In this document: positions 35,419-43,436 of the stretch, one piece after another
Position numbering within the stretch: position 1 is the stretch's first letter
How the letters are laid out: the number at the start of each line of letters is the position of its first letter
NCBI GenBank assembly: GCA_016700415.1
Contig: CP065018.1
Location: forward strand, 3,664,001 to 3,728,000
DNA length: 64,000 bases
Direction of reading: 5' to 3'
From: Flavobacteriales bacterium
GTDB taxonomy: Bacteria > Bacteroidota > Bacteroidia > Flavobacteriales_F > PHOS-HE28
Position numbers and translations under genes: made by a program
The notes under the pieces: model-generated
What the model saw: only the letters and a program-made list of their open reading frames with translations
Databases searched by the model: none
Told to the model about the DNA's origin: nothing

Positions 35419-37623
35419 TCACCCTTCCAGCAGCGGCATCTCCACTTCCACGCGCGTGCCCTGTGGCAGATCCGTGTATTGGAAGCCTGCCTTGCCGCCG
35501 TGCTGCTTCTGCACCAGGTCCAAGCGGGCGCGTGTGATCGCGGTGCCCAACGAGGTTTTCTTCACGGGTCGTCCCGGAGCGGGAGCAGTTTTTTTCGCGT
35601 TCCTGCCTGCCCCGTCATCCTCAATGGTCCATATCATTTGGTTCTTGCGTTTGGCCACGTTCAGGGTAATGTGGCCTTTGCCTTCCTTGCCGGCCATGCC
35701 GTGCCAGATGGCGTTCTCCACGAAGGGCTGCACCACCAAGGGAGGCACCAACACCTCTTCCGGATCTATTCCGGGATCCACGGTAATGGTGAAGTCGAAC
35801 TTGTTCTCCATGCGCATGCGTTCGAGCTCGAGGTATCCGCGCAAGGCTTCCAGGTCATCCGCGAGGGGGACTTCCGCATGGCGGCTGTTCTCCAGCACCG
35901 AGCGCATCACCCGCGCGAATTTGCTGAGGTAGCGGGTCGCGCTGTCCTGATCATTGCGTTGCACGAATGCATTGATGCTGTTGAGGGCGTTGAAGATGAA
36001 GTGCGGGTTCATCTGGCTGCGGAGCGCCTGGGTCTCCAGCGTGGCGGCCTCTTTCTCGAAGCGTTCACGCCTGCGCCTGCGGTCGCTCATGGTCCACGCC
36101 CCGATGCCGCCGAGGAGGAGGACGGCCCCGGCGCCGGTGGCGAGCGCGCGGTTGCGGTTCTGGTCGGCGCGTAGGGATTCGATGGTGCGCGCCCCTTCGA
36201 GCTGGGCGCGTTCAGCGGAATGATGCATGCTGTCGGCGAGTTGCTGCTTGGAGAAATCGTAGAGCAGGTCGCGCCGGGTCAGCTGGTCGTGGGACCGTTC
36301 ATTGTCTATGCTGTCACGTGCGCCGATGAAGGTCTCGTAGTACTTCAACGCGAGCATGCCGTTGCCGAGTTCCTTGTTGGCCAAGTAGAGGCATTCGCAG
36401 TTCTCGCGGCGTTCATCGGTGGCGATCCCGGCGGGGGCCAAGGCGAGCCCTTCGGTACACCGCTCCAGCGCGGCGCGGGCATGTCCTTGGTCCAGCTCCA
36501 CCCGCCCCAGCTCGGCGAGGGCCAGGGCCTCACCGGACGCGTCGCCGAGCTGCTTCGCCAACCGGACGGCCTCGTTCAGCGTGCGTGCGGCATCGACGGG
36601 GCGGCCCGTCGTGCGGAAGGCGGTTCCGAGCCGTCGCAGGGTGTGCCCCATCAGGTCTTTGGCATCCACGGCCCGTTCGAGGTCCAGGGCTTTGTTCAGC
36701 ATGACCAGTGCGCTGTCCGGCCGGCCCATTACCAGTAGCATTTCGCCGATGCTGCTACTGGCGGTCATCTCGCCTTGGCGGTAGTCCACCTGCCTGTATT
36801 TGGCCAAGGCCTGCCGCAGCAGGGCGAGGGCACTCTCCTGATCGCCGAGCGAGGCTTTCAGGCTGGCGACCGTGGTAAGGCAGGCGGCGACGTCCTGTAC
36901 ACTTCCGATGCGCTCGCTGATGGCTAAGCTCCGGTAGGTCATGTCGATCCCCTCGCCGATGCGCCCCATGGATTGGTACACGTTGCCCATGTTGCCGTAA
37001 CCGCCGGCCTCCAGGTCGTCCATGCCCAAGAGATGGGCCAGTTCCGTCGTGCGCCTGTACCAGACCAACGCGCTATCCCTTTGACCTTTGATCTCCCAAA
37101 CGCGGCCCATGCCGTTGTAGCAGTAGACCACTCCGTGGGGGTCGTTGGCGGAGTTGTGCAGGGCGATGCTCTGGCGGTACAATACCAAAGCGGTGTCCAA
37201 GCGGCCCGCGTTCATATGTGCCATGGCCATGGTGCTCAGCACGGCCCCGGCCCCGACACGGAAGCTGGAGTCCGGCCTCATACCGTACCACTGGAGGGCC
37301 GTGTCCAAGTAGTCCAGTGCGGGAATGGTGGAGCGGACCATCAGCTTAGCGATCCCGAGGTCCTTGTAAGCCAGTGCGGCCATCAGGGTATCGCCCTGTT
37401 GCCGGGCTTCCCGGAGAAGCTTTTCCGCAAGGGCCCTGGAACTGTCCTGGTCCACGTTCCGCATGGCCCTGACCAATTCGTTGAGCGTCATCAACCGTGC
37501 ACGCACGTTGGCTTTCGGGTCGCGGTAGGCGTGCCACAGCGAGTCCAAGGCGGGGTTGTTGCTGGCTGCTGGGCACCAGAAGTGGAACAGGAGGAAGACG
37601 GCAAGAATTACAGCGCGTGCCAT
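35419..37623 (-). CDS. TPR-containing LytS-type sensor histidine kinase
   Basis: A 734-residue protein. A signal peptide or first membrane helix (MARAVILAVFLLFHFWCPAA) precedes a periplasmic array of about ten TPR-like repeats (residues 30-450: ALVLYRQSIALHNS, SALVWYRRTTELAHLLG, SALALLRQALAKYRQV). A membrane helix follows at about 490-510 (ALATGAGAVLLLGGIGAWTM). The His_kinase domain has QMNPHFIFNALNSINAFVQR (phosphoacceptor His), VPPLVVQPFVENAIWHGM (N-box) and WTIEDDGAGRN. It probably phosphorylates the LytTR regulator encoded next. A TACCTTGC box lies about 30 bases upstream. Confidence 0.93.
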   Translation of the reverse strand: MARAVILAVFLLFHFWCPAASNNPALDSLWHAYRDPKANVRARLMTLNELVRAMRNVDQDSSRALAEKLLREARQQGDTLMAALAYKDLGIAKLMVRSTIPALDYLDTALQWYGMRPDSSFRVGAGAVLSTMAMAHMNAGRLDTALVLYRQSIALHNSANDPHGVVYCYNGMGRVWEIKGQRDSALVWYRRTTELAHLLGMDDLEAGGYGNMGNVYQSMGRIGEGIDMTYRSLAISERIGSVQDVAACLTTVASLKASLGDQESALALLRQALAKYRQVDYRQGEMTASSSIGEMLLVMGRPDSALVMLNKALDLERAVDAKDLMGHTLRRLGTAFRTTGRPVDAARTLNEAVRLAKQLGDASGEALALAELGRVELDQGHARAALERCTEGLALAPAGIATDERRENCECLYLANKELGNGMLALKYYETFIGARDSIDNERSHDQLTRRDLLYDFSKQQLADSMHHSAERAQLEGARTIESLRADQNRNRALATGAGAVLLLGGIGAWTMSDRRRRRERFEKEAATLETQALRSQMNPHFIFNALNSINAFVQRNDQDSATRYLSKFARVMRSVLENSRHAEVPLADDLEALRGYLELERMRMENKFDFTITVDPGIDPEEVLVPPLVVQPFVENAIWHGMAGKEGKGHITLNVAKRKNQMIWTIEDDGAGRNAKKTAPAPGRPVKKTSLGTAITRARLDLVQKQHGGKAGFQYTDLPQGTRVEVEMPLLEG

Positions 37624-37691
37624 AGTGGGGACGTTTTGGGGTGGACGAAGAGCAAGGTAGGACTTCGGTCGACCCCGGAGATCCTTCAGGA

Positions 37692-37742
37692 GTCTGTGAG
37701 TCTTGAGTCGGGAGTCCTATCCTCGACTCAAGACTCACAGAC
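37692..37742. repeat. Perfect 18-bp inverted repeat of GAGTC words
   Basis: GTCTGTGAGTCTTGAGTC (37692-37709) and GACTCAAGACTCACAGAC (37725-37742) are exact complements around a 15-base loop. It lies 20 bases 3' of the SCO gene stop (minus strand) and about 70 bases before the histidine kinase start. A terminator or mRNA-end hairpin is plausible, but no T-run follows. Confidence 0.85.
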
Positions 37743-37762
37743 CCATGACTTACGGCTCAGAA

Positions 37763-38425
37763 CTACATCTCGTCAAGCAACCTGAGCATGTCCCTCATGG
37801 CCTTGTCGGCCTCGGCGGGCTTGGTGCCGTCGTAGAAGCCGCGGATCCTGCCCTGCGGGTCCACCAGCACGAAGTTTTCGGTATGGACGAAGTCGTCCGG
37901 GCCTCCGTCGCCCTGGTCCACGGCGGCGAAATAGCTGGTGCGGGCGAGGTCGTAGATCTGTTGCTTGTCGCCGGTAAGGAGACGCCAGCGCTCGTGCTGC
38001 ACGCCGTATTCCTGGGCGTAGGCCTTCAGCACGGGCACGGAGTCGGTCCCGGGGGTCACGGAATGGGAGAGGAGCATCACGCGGTCATCGTCTTTGAAGG
38101 CTTCCTGCACCCGCACCAGCTGGGTGCTCATCTTGGGGCAGATGCTTCCGCAGGTGGTGAAGAAGAAATCCGCCAGCACCACTTTGCCTTTCACGTCAGC
38201 GAGCGAAACGCTGTCGCCGTCCTGGTCGATCAGGTGGAACTCCTTGATGTGGTGCTCGCCCTTTTCGCCCTTCGCGGCGTCGCCCACCAAGCGCGGGTCC
38301 AGTTGGGAAGGGTGATAGACGGGCAGTTCCCCGGAGGGCTTGATGATGAAGTAGCCGATCACCACGGCCACGACGAAAATGGCGCCGAACGCGAGGATAC
38401 GGAAGAGGAAAGAAGGGTTTTTCAC
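37763..38425 (-). CDS. SCO family (Sco1/SenC) protein
   Basis: A 220-residue protein with an N-terminal membrane anchor (FRILAFGAIFVVAVVIGYFII) and a thioredoxin-like domain outside the membrane. The copper site is visible as TTCGSICPKM (CxxxC, about 117-121) and the distant His in DDFVHTENFVLVD (about 189). SCO proteins deliver copper to cytochrome c oxidase subunit II or act as redox partners. The start is GTG at 38425, which overlaps the DUF2490 stop (GTGA). No oxidase genes are in the window. Confidence 0.93.
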   Translation of the reverse strand: MKNPSFLFRILAFGAIFVVAVVIGYFIIKPSGELPVYHPSQLDPRLVGDAAKGEKGEHHIKEFHLIDQDGDSVSLADVKGKVVLADFFFTTCGSICPKMSTQLVRVQEAFKDDDRVMLLSHSVTPGTDSVPVLKAYAQEYGVQHERWRLLTGDKQQIYDLARTSYFAAVDQGDGGPDDFVHTENFVLVDPQGRIRGFYDGTKPAEADKAMRDMLRLLDEM

Positions 38426-39141
38426 TTTTTCTTGAATGAGCCTTCGAAGGCGAATATGAGGATCCAGGCGTTTCCCGGTGCCACGGTGTTCACCTCTTGG
38501 TCATAACGGACGGCAAGGCCCAATGTCCGCTTCTTCTTTTTATCGAGCGCCAGGTCCGTTCCCAACTCGTAGCGCATGCCCCCCAAGCGGTTTTCCGTGT
38601 AGTGCAGGGCGTAGAACATTTCGGCGCTCACATGCGGGTCCAGCTTCCAGTGCGGGATGTTGTACTCCACCCCCAAGCGCTCGCGGAAGGTGTCCCGGAT
38701 CTTGTTTACCGGCTTGAATTCATGTTCATACCGCGTGCGGCTGTCCAGCTTAAGGCGGCCGGTACCCCATGAGAGGGAAGCTTGAAGGCCGATCCGATGC
38801 ACGTTATCGGTGTAGCGGTCCTTGAGGGCATAGCGATACTGCACGGCCACCTTCAGGAAGTCCGTCACCTTGTATTCCGGGGCAAAGGTGAAGTTGACCT
38901 GCTTGGTCTCGCTGGCCCATTCCCGGGTCCGCCATTCCACCTCACCGTTCAGTTTGAAGTTGCGGCGGAACCCGCCCTCCACCACATTGCCCTTTTTCTT
39001 GGCGAACGGTTTGTAACCCACACCGAGGCTCATCCAGACCTGTCCGTCCGTGACCGGTACGGACGTGTTTTCCTGGGCTGTGGCACCTTGGATGCAGGCC
39101 CATGACAGGCCGACGAACGCGATATGCCGCAGGAAGCTCAA
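38422..39141 (-). CDS. DUF2490 outer-membrane beta-barrel-like protein
   Basis: A 239-residue protein with a signal peptide (SFLRHIAFVGLSWACIQGATA) and amphipathic strands (EVEWRTREWASETKQVNFTF, KVAVQYRYALKDRY, KLDSRTRYEHEF, LGLAVRYDQEVN) typical of a 10-12-stranded barrel; DUF2490 members are of unknown function. The best start is TTG 39141, which overlaps the upstream stop as TTGA and gives the signal peptide directly. A longer in-frame start at 39234 would put 31 charged residues before it. It is coupled to the SCO gene by a GTGA overlap. Confidence 0.82.
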   Translation of the reverse strand: MSFLRHIAFVGLSWACIQGATAQENTSVPVTDGQVWMSLGVGYKPFAKKKGNVVEGGFRRNFKLNGEVEWRTREWASETKQVNFTFAPEYKVTDFLKVAVQYRYALKDRYTDNVHRIGLQASLSWGTGRLKLDSRTRYEHEFKPVNKIRDTFRERLGVEYNIPHWKLDPHVSAEMFYALHYTENRLGGMRYELGTDLALDKKKKRTLGLAVRYDQEVNTVAPGNAWILIFAFEGSFKKK

Positions 39142-39524
39142 AAGTTGTCCGCAGTGATGACGGGCACGGTCACGACGTCCTTCTTCCCATCGATCGTCAC
39201 TTGCCGCTCGATCGCCACGGAATTGCCCGGGCAATCACATTCCCCGTAGGTGTAGATCGTGTAGGTGCCTTTGCGCAGCCAGCGGAACGCGAACTGGCCG
39301 TCCGGTCCGGTGCGCACGTCGTCATCCTGGAATTCATGGTCGCCATAAACGATGTACACGCGGGTGTCCTGGTAGGGATAGGGATCACCTTGCGGGTTGC
39401 CCGCACCGTTCACGTCCTGTCGCATTACGGTACCATTGATCTCGGCCTTGCCGCCCTCGCCTTCTTCCTTTTTGCAGGCGGAAAGGAGCAGTAGGCATAA
39501 AACAAGGACTGACGTGTAGCGCAT
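39138..39524 (-). CDS. Small lipoprotein with carboxypeptidase-regulatory-like fold
   Basis: A 128-residue lipoprotein: MRYTSVLVLCLLLLSAC ends in a lipobox, followed by a Lys/Glu-rich spacer and a single beta-sandwich domain (AEINGTVMRQDVNG, TRVYIVYGDHEF, FAFRWLRKGTYTIYTYGECD). The F/A-x-F-R-W-L-x-K-G-T-Y pattern resembles carboxypeptidase-regulatory-like or transthyretin-like domains. First gene of a three-gene operon with DUF2490 and SCO. A TACTTTCA box lies 21 bases before ATG 39524. Confidence 0.78.
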   Translation of the reverse strand: MRYTSVLVLCLLLLSACKKEEGEGGKAEINGTVMRQDVNGAGNPQGDPYPYQDTRVYIVYGDHEFQDDDVRTGPDGQFAFRWLRKGTYTIYTYGECDCPGNSVAIERQVTIDGKKDVVTVPVITADNF

Positions 39525-39567
39525 TTCCGATGGTTTTGTTGGGCGTGAAAGTAGGAAGGACGGCCGA

Positions 39568-41334
39568 TCAGGTCCCGGCGTAGATCCCTTCCACGGCATC
39601 CGCGTATTTCGCGAGCACCGGTTTCCGCCGCAGCTTCATGGACGGGGTGAACTCGCCGCCGTCGATGCTCCAGTCCTTGTCCAGGAGCGCGATCTTCTTC
39701 ACCTGCTCCCAGTGCCCCAGCCCTTGATTGGCCGTATCCACCTCCTGCATGACGCGGTCGATGATGCGCTGGTCCTTCACCACCTGCTCGTTGCTGGTGA
39801 AGGGGATCTCCTTCAGCTTGCAGTAGTCCTGGAGGAAGGCGAAGCTGGGGACGATGAGCGCGGCGGGGAACTTGCGGTTCTCGCCGATCACCATGGCCTG
39901 CTCGATGAAGCGCGAGGCGCGCAGCTTGTTCTCGATCACCTGCGGGGCCACGTATTTGCCGCCGCTGGTCTTGAACATTTCCTTCTTGCGGTCGGTGATG
40001 TAGAGGAAGCCCTCCGCGTCCAATTTGCCGATGTCGCCAGTGTGGAACCAACCTTCGGCGTCCATCACTTCGGCGGTGATTTCCGGCTGCTCGTAGTAGC
40101 CCATCATCACGTTGGGTCCTTTCACGAGGATCTCGCCGTCCTCCGCGATCAGCACCTGCACATCGCGGAGCAGCTTGCCCACGCTCTTGAATCGGAGCCC
40201 GTCGTTGCGGGCGTCGTTCACGCTGACCACCGGCGAGGTTTCCGTAAGGCCGTAGCCTTCCATCACCGGCACGCCGGCCGCGTTGTAGATGCGGGCCAGT
40301 CGCGGATTCAACGCGGCGCTGCCACTGGCTACGCAGAGCACTTCGCCCCCGAGGGCCTCGCGCCATTTGCTGAAGACGAGCTTGTTCGCGATCGCCAGTT
40401 GCAGCCGGTACCACGCGCTGGTACCATGCACATCATAACGTTCGCCCAGCCCGATGGACCAGAAGAAAAGCTTGCGCTTGATGCCGGTGAGCGCCTCGCC
40501 CTTGGCCAGGATGGTGTCGAAGATCTTCTCCAACAGGCGCGGCACGGCCGTGAAGACATGAGGCCGCACCTCGCGGATCGCTGCGCCAAGGTCTTCGAAA
40601 TCCGCTTTGAAGTGGACGTTCATGCCGACGTGGTGGTAGAGGTACATCAGCATGCGCTCGTAGATGTGGCAGAGCGGCAGGAAGCTGATGCAGCGCGTGC
40701 CTACGCTCACCGGGAGCCGCTCCGCGCTACCCTCCACGTTGCTCATGATATTGTGGTGGCTCAGCATCACGCCCTTGGGTTTGCCGGTGGTGCCGCTGGT
40801 GTAGATGATCGTGGCCAGTTCCGATCCCTTTATGGCCGCCTTGTTCAGCTCCAGTTGGGCACGATGTTCCTCGCCCTTGTTGAGCAGCATGCTCCAATGC
40901 GGCAGGCCGTCCAAGCGGTCGAAGGTGAAGAGGTGTTTGAGGCCGGGGACCTGGGCGGCCGCGGCTTCTGCTTTTGCATGGATCTCCTCGGAACCGGCAA
41001 AGAAGACCTTGGAGCCTGAATGGTTGAGCACGTAGGCATAATCCTCCGCGCTGCTGGTAGGGTAGATGGGCACGCTGATGGCGCCCATGCGCGTGATGGC
41101 CTGGTCGGTGATGCACCACTCGCTGCGGTTGCCGCTGGCGATGGCCACCTTGTCGCCGGGCCGGATGCCGAGCGCCATCAGGCCCAGCGCCAACTTTTCG
41201 GCGGTCTCAATGACCTCTGCCGTGCTGTAGGAGATCCACTTGTCGCCTTCCTTGGTGGCGATACAGACCTCCTGCGGAAAGTCCGCGAGTTGGCGGTCGA
41301 GCAGGTCAAAAAGCCGGGAAGGATCGGGTCTCAT
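39568..41334 (-). CDS. Long-chain acyl-CoA synthetase (AMP-forming)
   Basis: A 588-residue ANL-superfamily ligase that activates fatty acids to acyl-AMP and then acyl-CoA. The ATP loop is IIYTSGTTGKPKGVMLSHHN (about 180-199). VMEGYGLTETSPVVSVND (about 345-362) is the A5 motif and GWFHTGDIGKLDAEGFLYITDRKKE (about 428-452) spans the A7-A8 hinge, followed by the catalytic-loop Lys region near the C-terminus (DGGEFTPSMKLRRKPV). The length and the 'LITDRKKEMFKTSGGKYVAP' pattern match the FadD15/bubblegum-type branch common in Bacteroidota. Confidence 0.94.
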   Translation of the reverse strand: MRPDPSRLFDLLDRQLADFPQEVCIATKEGDKWISYSTAEVIETAEKLALGLMALGIRPGDKVAIASGNRSEWCITDQAITRMGAISVPIYPTSSAEDYAYVLNHSGSKVFFAGSEEIHAKAEAAAAQVPGLKHLFTFDRLDGLPHWSMLLNKGEEHRAQLELNKAAIKGSELATIIYTSGTTGKPKGVMLSHHNIMSNVEGSAERLPVSVGTRCISFLPLCHIYERMLMYLYHHVGMNVHFKADFEDLGAAIREVRPHVFTAVPRLLEKIFDTILAKGEALTGIKRKLFFWSIGLGERYDVHGTSAWYRLQLAIANKLVFSKWREALGGEVLCVASGSAALNPRLARIYNAAGVPVMEGYGLTETSPVVSVNDARNDGLRFKSVGKLLRDVQVLIAEDGEILVKGPNVMMGYYEQPEITAEVMDAEGWFHTGDIGKLDAEGFLYITDRKKEMFKTSGGKYVAPQVIENKLRASRFIEQAMVIGENRKFPAALIVPSFAFLQDYCKLKEIPFTSNEQVVKDQRIIDRVMQEVDTANQGLGHWEQVKKIALLDKDWSIDGGEFTPSMKLRRKPVLAKYADAVEGIYAGT

Positions 41335-41414
41335 TCAATAATTGGGATTTTCAAGATCTTCAAAGGTCGATACGATCTTGGGTCGGATGCCCCCAAAATA
41401 GGGATAATGGATCC

Positions 41415-41457
41415 AGTCATGAGTCTTGAGTCCGACCTAGACTCACGACTCATGACT
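41415..41457. repeat. GAGTC-word inverted repeat 3' of the UDG gene
   Basis: AGTCATGAGTCTTGAGTC (41415-41432) and GACTCACGACTCATGACT (41440-41457) pair at 17 of 18 positions around a 7-base loop. It starts 6 bases after the stop codon of the minus-strand UDG gene. Same word family as the repeats at 34443, 37692 and 43353. Confidence 0.85.
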
Positions 41458-41463
41458 CCCCGA

Positions 41464-42156
41464 CTACAAGTCCGCGGCGGCCACATACTTCTCCACATAC
41501 TCATCCAGTCGCTTGAACCTGTATTGCATCACAAAGCGCGGATGCTCCAAGGGGATGATCCGCCCGAAGAAGCCGTGCTTGTCGTTGAGCTTCTTCAGGA
41601 AGGTGAGGTTCTTGCCGGTGCCGATGCAACAGGCCACGTCCGTGCGCAGGCCGGTGGCGATCAGGTCCCGCAGCCATCGCACCACCACGGGCGTGATCGC
41701 TTTCTGCAGGGCCGCATCATCGTAATAGTTCAGGTTCAATGGCGTGCCTTTGGGGCCCGTGTGCGTGAAACCCAGCGGGCAGATCGCTTGCACATAGACG
41801 CGGTCGTAAAAGGCCTCAGCACCACCGGCAGCGCGTACCGCCCGATAAAAGAAATCGCTGCTCGGCTCGTGGGTGCGCATGCCTTCCACGGGAATGCCCA
41901 AGTCGGCCTCACAGCGCTTGGTGTCCGTGAAGCAGATGCCCGTGCTGCCCGCGCCCAGCCTGCCGGGATTGATGCCCAGCATCAGCATGCGCGGCCGCTC
42001 GTCGGCATAGTATTGCCGGTGGAAGAGTTTCACGATCCGTCGGACCTCTTCAGCGTTCTCCCCATTGAAGGGGTCCAGCACGTTGATGCCATCAGGCAGC
42101 TTCACCTTTTTCAGGTTGAAAGCGAAAACTTCCTTCAATAGACGATCGGCGAGCAT
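41464..42156 (-). CDS. SMUG2-like uracil-DNA glycosylase family protein (DUF4918)
   Basis: A 230-residue protein. PRMLMLGINPGRLGAGSTGICF (motif 1, about 54-76) with G-I-N-P-G and the later LEHPRFVMQYRF (motif 2 His-Pro) fit the SMUG2/DUF4918 branch of the uracil-DNA glycosylase superfamily, which excises damaged bases. The C-terminal half (VRWLRDLIATGLRTDVACCIGTG) matches the same family. ATG 42156 is chosen; the frame opens at 42219 but that would overlap lptG. It is 35 bases downstream of the LptF/G gene. Confidence 0.85.
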   Translation of the reverse strand: MLADRLLKEVFAFNLKKVKLPDGINVLDPFNGENAEEVRRIVKLFHRQYYADERPRMLMLGINPGRLGAGSTGICFTDTKRCEADLGIPVEGMRTHEPSSDFFYRAVRAAGGAEAFYDRVYVQAICPLGFTHTGPKGTPLNLNYYDDAALQKAITPVVVRWLRDLIATGLRTDVACCIGTGKNLTFLKKLNDKHGFFGRIIPLEHPRFVMQYRFKRLDEYVEKYVAAADL

Positions 42157-42191
42157 GGTGCAAAGTTGGCAAGGACACGCTGCACGGCCGC

Positions 42192-43331
42192 TCACTTCGG
42201 CGCCTTCCAATAGATCCACACCCCGACGATGCCGAAGATGATGTTCGGGATCCAGACCGCCAGCGTTGGGTTGAACGCGGAGTTGGTCGCGGCCACCGTC
42301 GTCATCTTCATGGTGAAGACGTAGAGCAGGCAGAGCAGCACGCCCAGTACCATGTGTACGCCGGTGCCGCCCCGCACCTTGCGGCTGGCGATGCCCACGC
42401 CCATCAGCGTGAAGACGTAGGTGGCGAACGGGTAGGAGGTGCGCTGCTTCTGTTCCACCTCGTAGTAGGCCACCTTGCTCCCGCCGCGTGCCTTCTCGGC
42501 CTTGATGAAGTCCGCGATCTCCGTGCGGTCCAAGGCGGCGGCGATGTCGAGCCGCTGGCCCAGATCGGAGGGCTTCAACGGGATGATGGTATCCAACAGC
42601 GCTCCCCGGCGGATGCGTTCCGGTAACATGACCTCCTTCTCCGCCAGCAACCCATTGCTCTCCTCGATACCGACAGCGCCTTGGTCCGGAGGGATCTCCC
42701 GCGTCATGTAATCATGCACTTTCCAGCTCCCGGAAATGGTGTCGTACACGGCGCGGTCGCTCATCAGTTTGAAACGCAGCTGGCCGTCCACCCATTTCTC
42801 CAGGCTGAAGCGGTAGCCGGTGAGCTTGGACATGTCCACGGACTCGAAGTAGACGATCTCGCCCGGCGCGATCTCGCGGAGCACATTGCTTTCCTCCAGC
42901 TTGTAAGTGCTCCAGATGTGCGCCTTCTCGAAGGCGAGCCGCGTGCGGTTGGCATGGGGCAGCAGGAAGACGTTCACGTAGAGTGAAAGTGCCGTGAGGA
43001 TCGTGGCAGCGATGAAGAACGGCTGCACAAAACGTGGGAAGCTCACCCCGCTGCTCAGCGCCGCGATCACCTCGCTGCGGCCCGCCAGTCTGCTGGTGAA
43101 GAGCAGCACGGCGATGAAGATCAACAGCCCGCTGAACAGGTTGCTGTAGTAGATGATGAAGTTGAGGTAATAGTCCACCACGATTTCGTATAGGCTGGCC
43201 GAGGTCTTGGCTAAATCCTCCGTCTTCTCGCTGATGTCGAACACCACGGCGATGGCCATGATCATGATCAGGATGAAGAAGAACGTCCCCAGGAACTGCC
43301 GGATGATATAGCGGTCTAGGGTTTTGAACAT
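42192..43331 (-). CDS. LptF/LptG (YjgP/YjgQ) family permease
   Basis: A 379-residue permease with the family start LDRYIIRQFLGTFFFILIMI, three N-terminal membrane helices, a periplasmic beta-jellyroll (about 130-270: EIAPGEIVYFESVDMSKLTG) and three C-terminal helices (GGTGVHMVLGVLLCLLYVF). LptF/LptG form the inner-membrane channel that extracts LPS for transport to the outer membrane; which of the two this is cannot be decided. ATG 43331 is preferred over a TTG at 43340. It follows tgt by about 100 bases, an order common in Bacteroidota. Confidence 0.92.
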   Translation of the reverse strand: MFKTLDRYIIRQFLGTFFFILIMIMAIAVVFDISEKTEDLAKTSASLYEIVVDYYLNFIIYYSNLFSGLLIFIAVLLFTSRLAGRSEVIAALSSGVSFPRFVQPFFIAATILTALSLYVNVFLLPHANRTRLAFEKAHIWSTYKLEESNVLREIAPGEIVYFESVDMSKLTGYRFSLEKWVDGQLRFKLMSDRAVYDTISGSWKVHDYMTREIPPDQGAVGIEESNGLLAEKEVMLPERIRRGALLDTIIPLKPSDLGQRLDIAAALDRTEIADFIKAEKARGGSKVAYYEVEQKQRTSYPFATYVFTLMGVGIASRKVRGGTGVHMVLGVLLCLLYVFTMKMTTVAATNSAFNPTLAVWIPNIIFGIVGVWIYWKAPK

Positions 43332-43352
43332 GGTTGACAAAGGTCGGTCTTA

Positions 43353-43436
43353 TAGTCGTGAGTCGTGAGTCGTGAGTCGTGAGTCTGGAGTCTGGAGTCG
43401 GACTCATGACTCCCGACTCACAGACTCCCGACTCAC
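43353..43436. repeat. GAGTC-word inverted repeat overlapping the tgt stop
   Basis: The left arm is four to five tandem copies of the 7-mer GTCGTGA, then GAGTCTGGAGTCTGGAGTC. The right arm is GACTCATGACTCCCGACTCACAGACTCCCGACTCAC. The tgt stop codon (TGA at 43435-43433 on the minus strand) is part of the right arm, so the element supplies the end of the gene. Confidence 0.8.

Noticed and set aside
37692..37742. Classical intrinsic terminator
   Set aside because: The stem is strong but no T-run follows on either strand, so it is listed as a repeat and terminator activity is left open.
39425..40414. 329-codon open frame on the minus strand
   Set aside because: It is another frame over the acyl-CoA synthetase gene, whose own frame carries all motifs.
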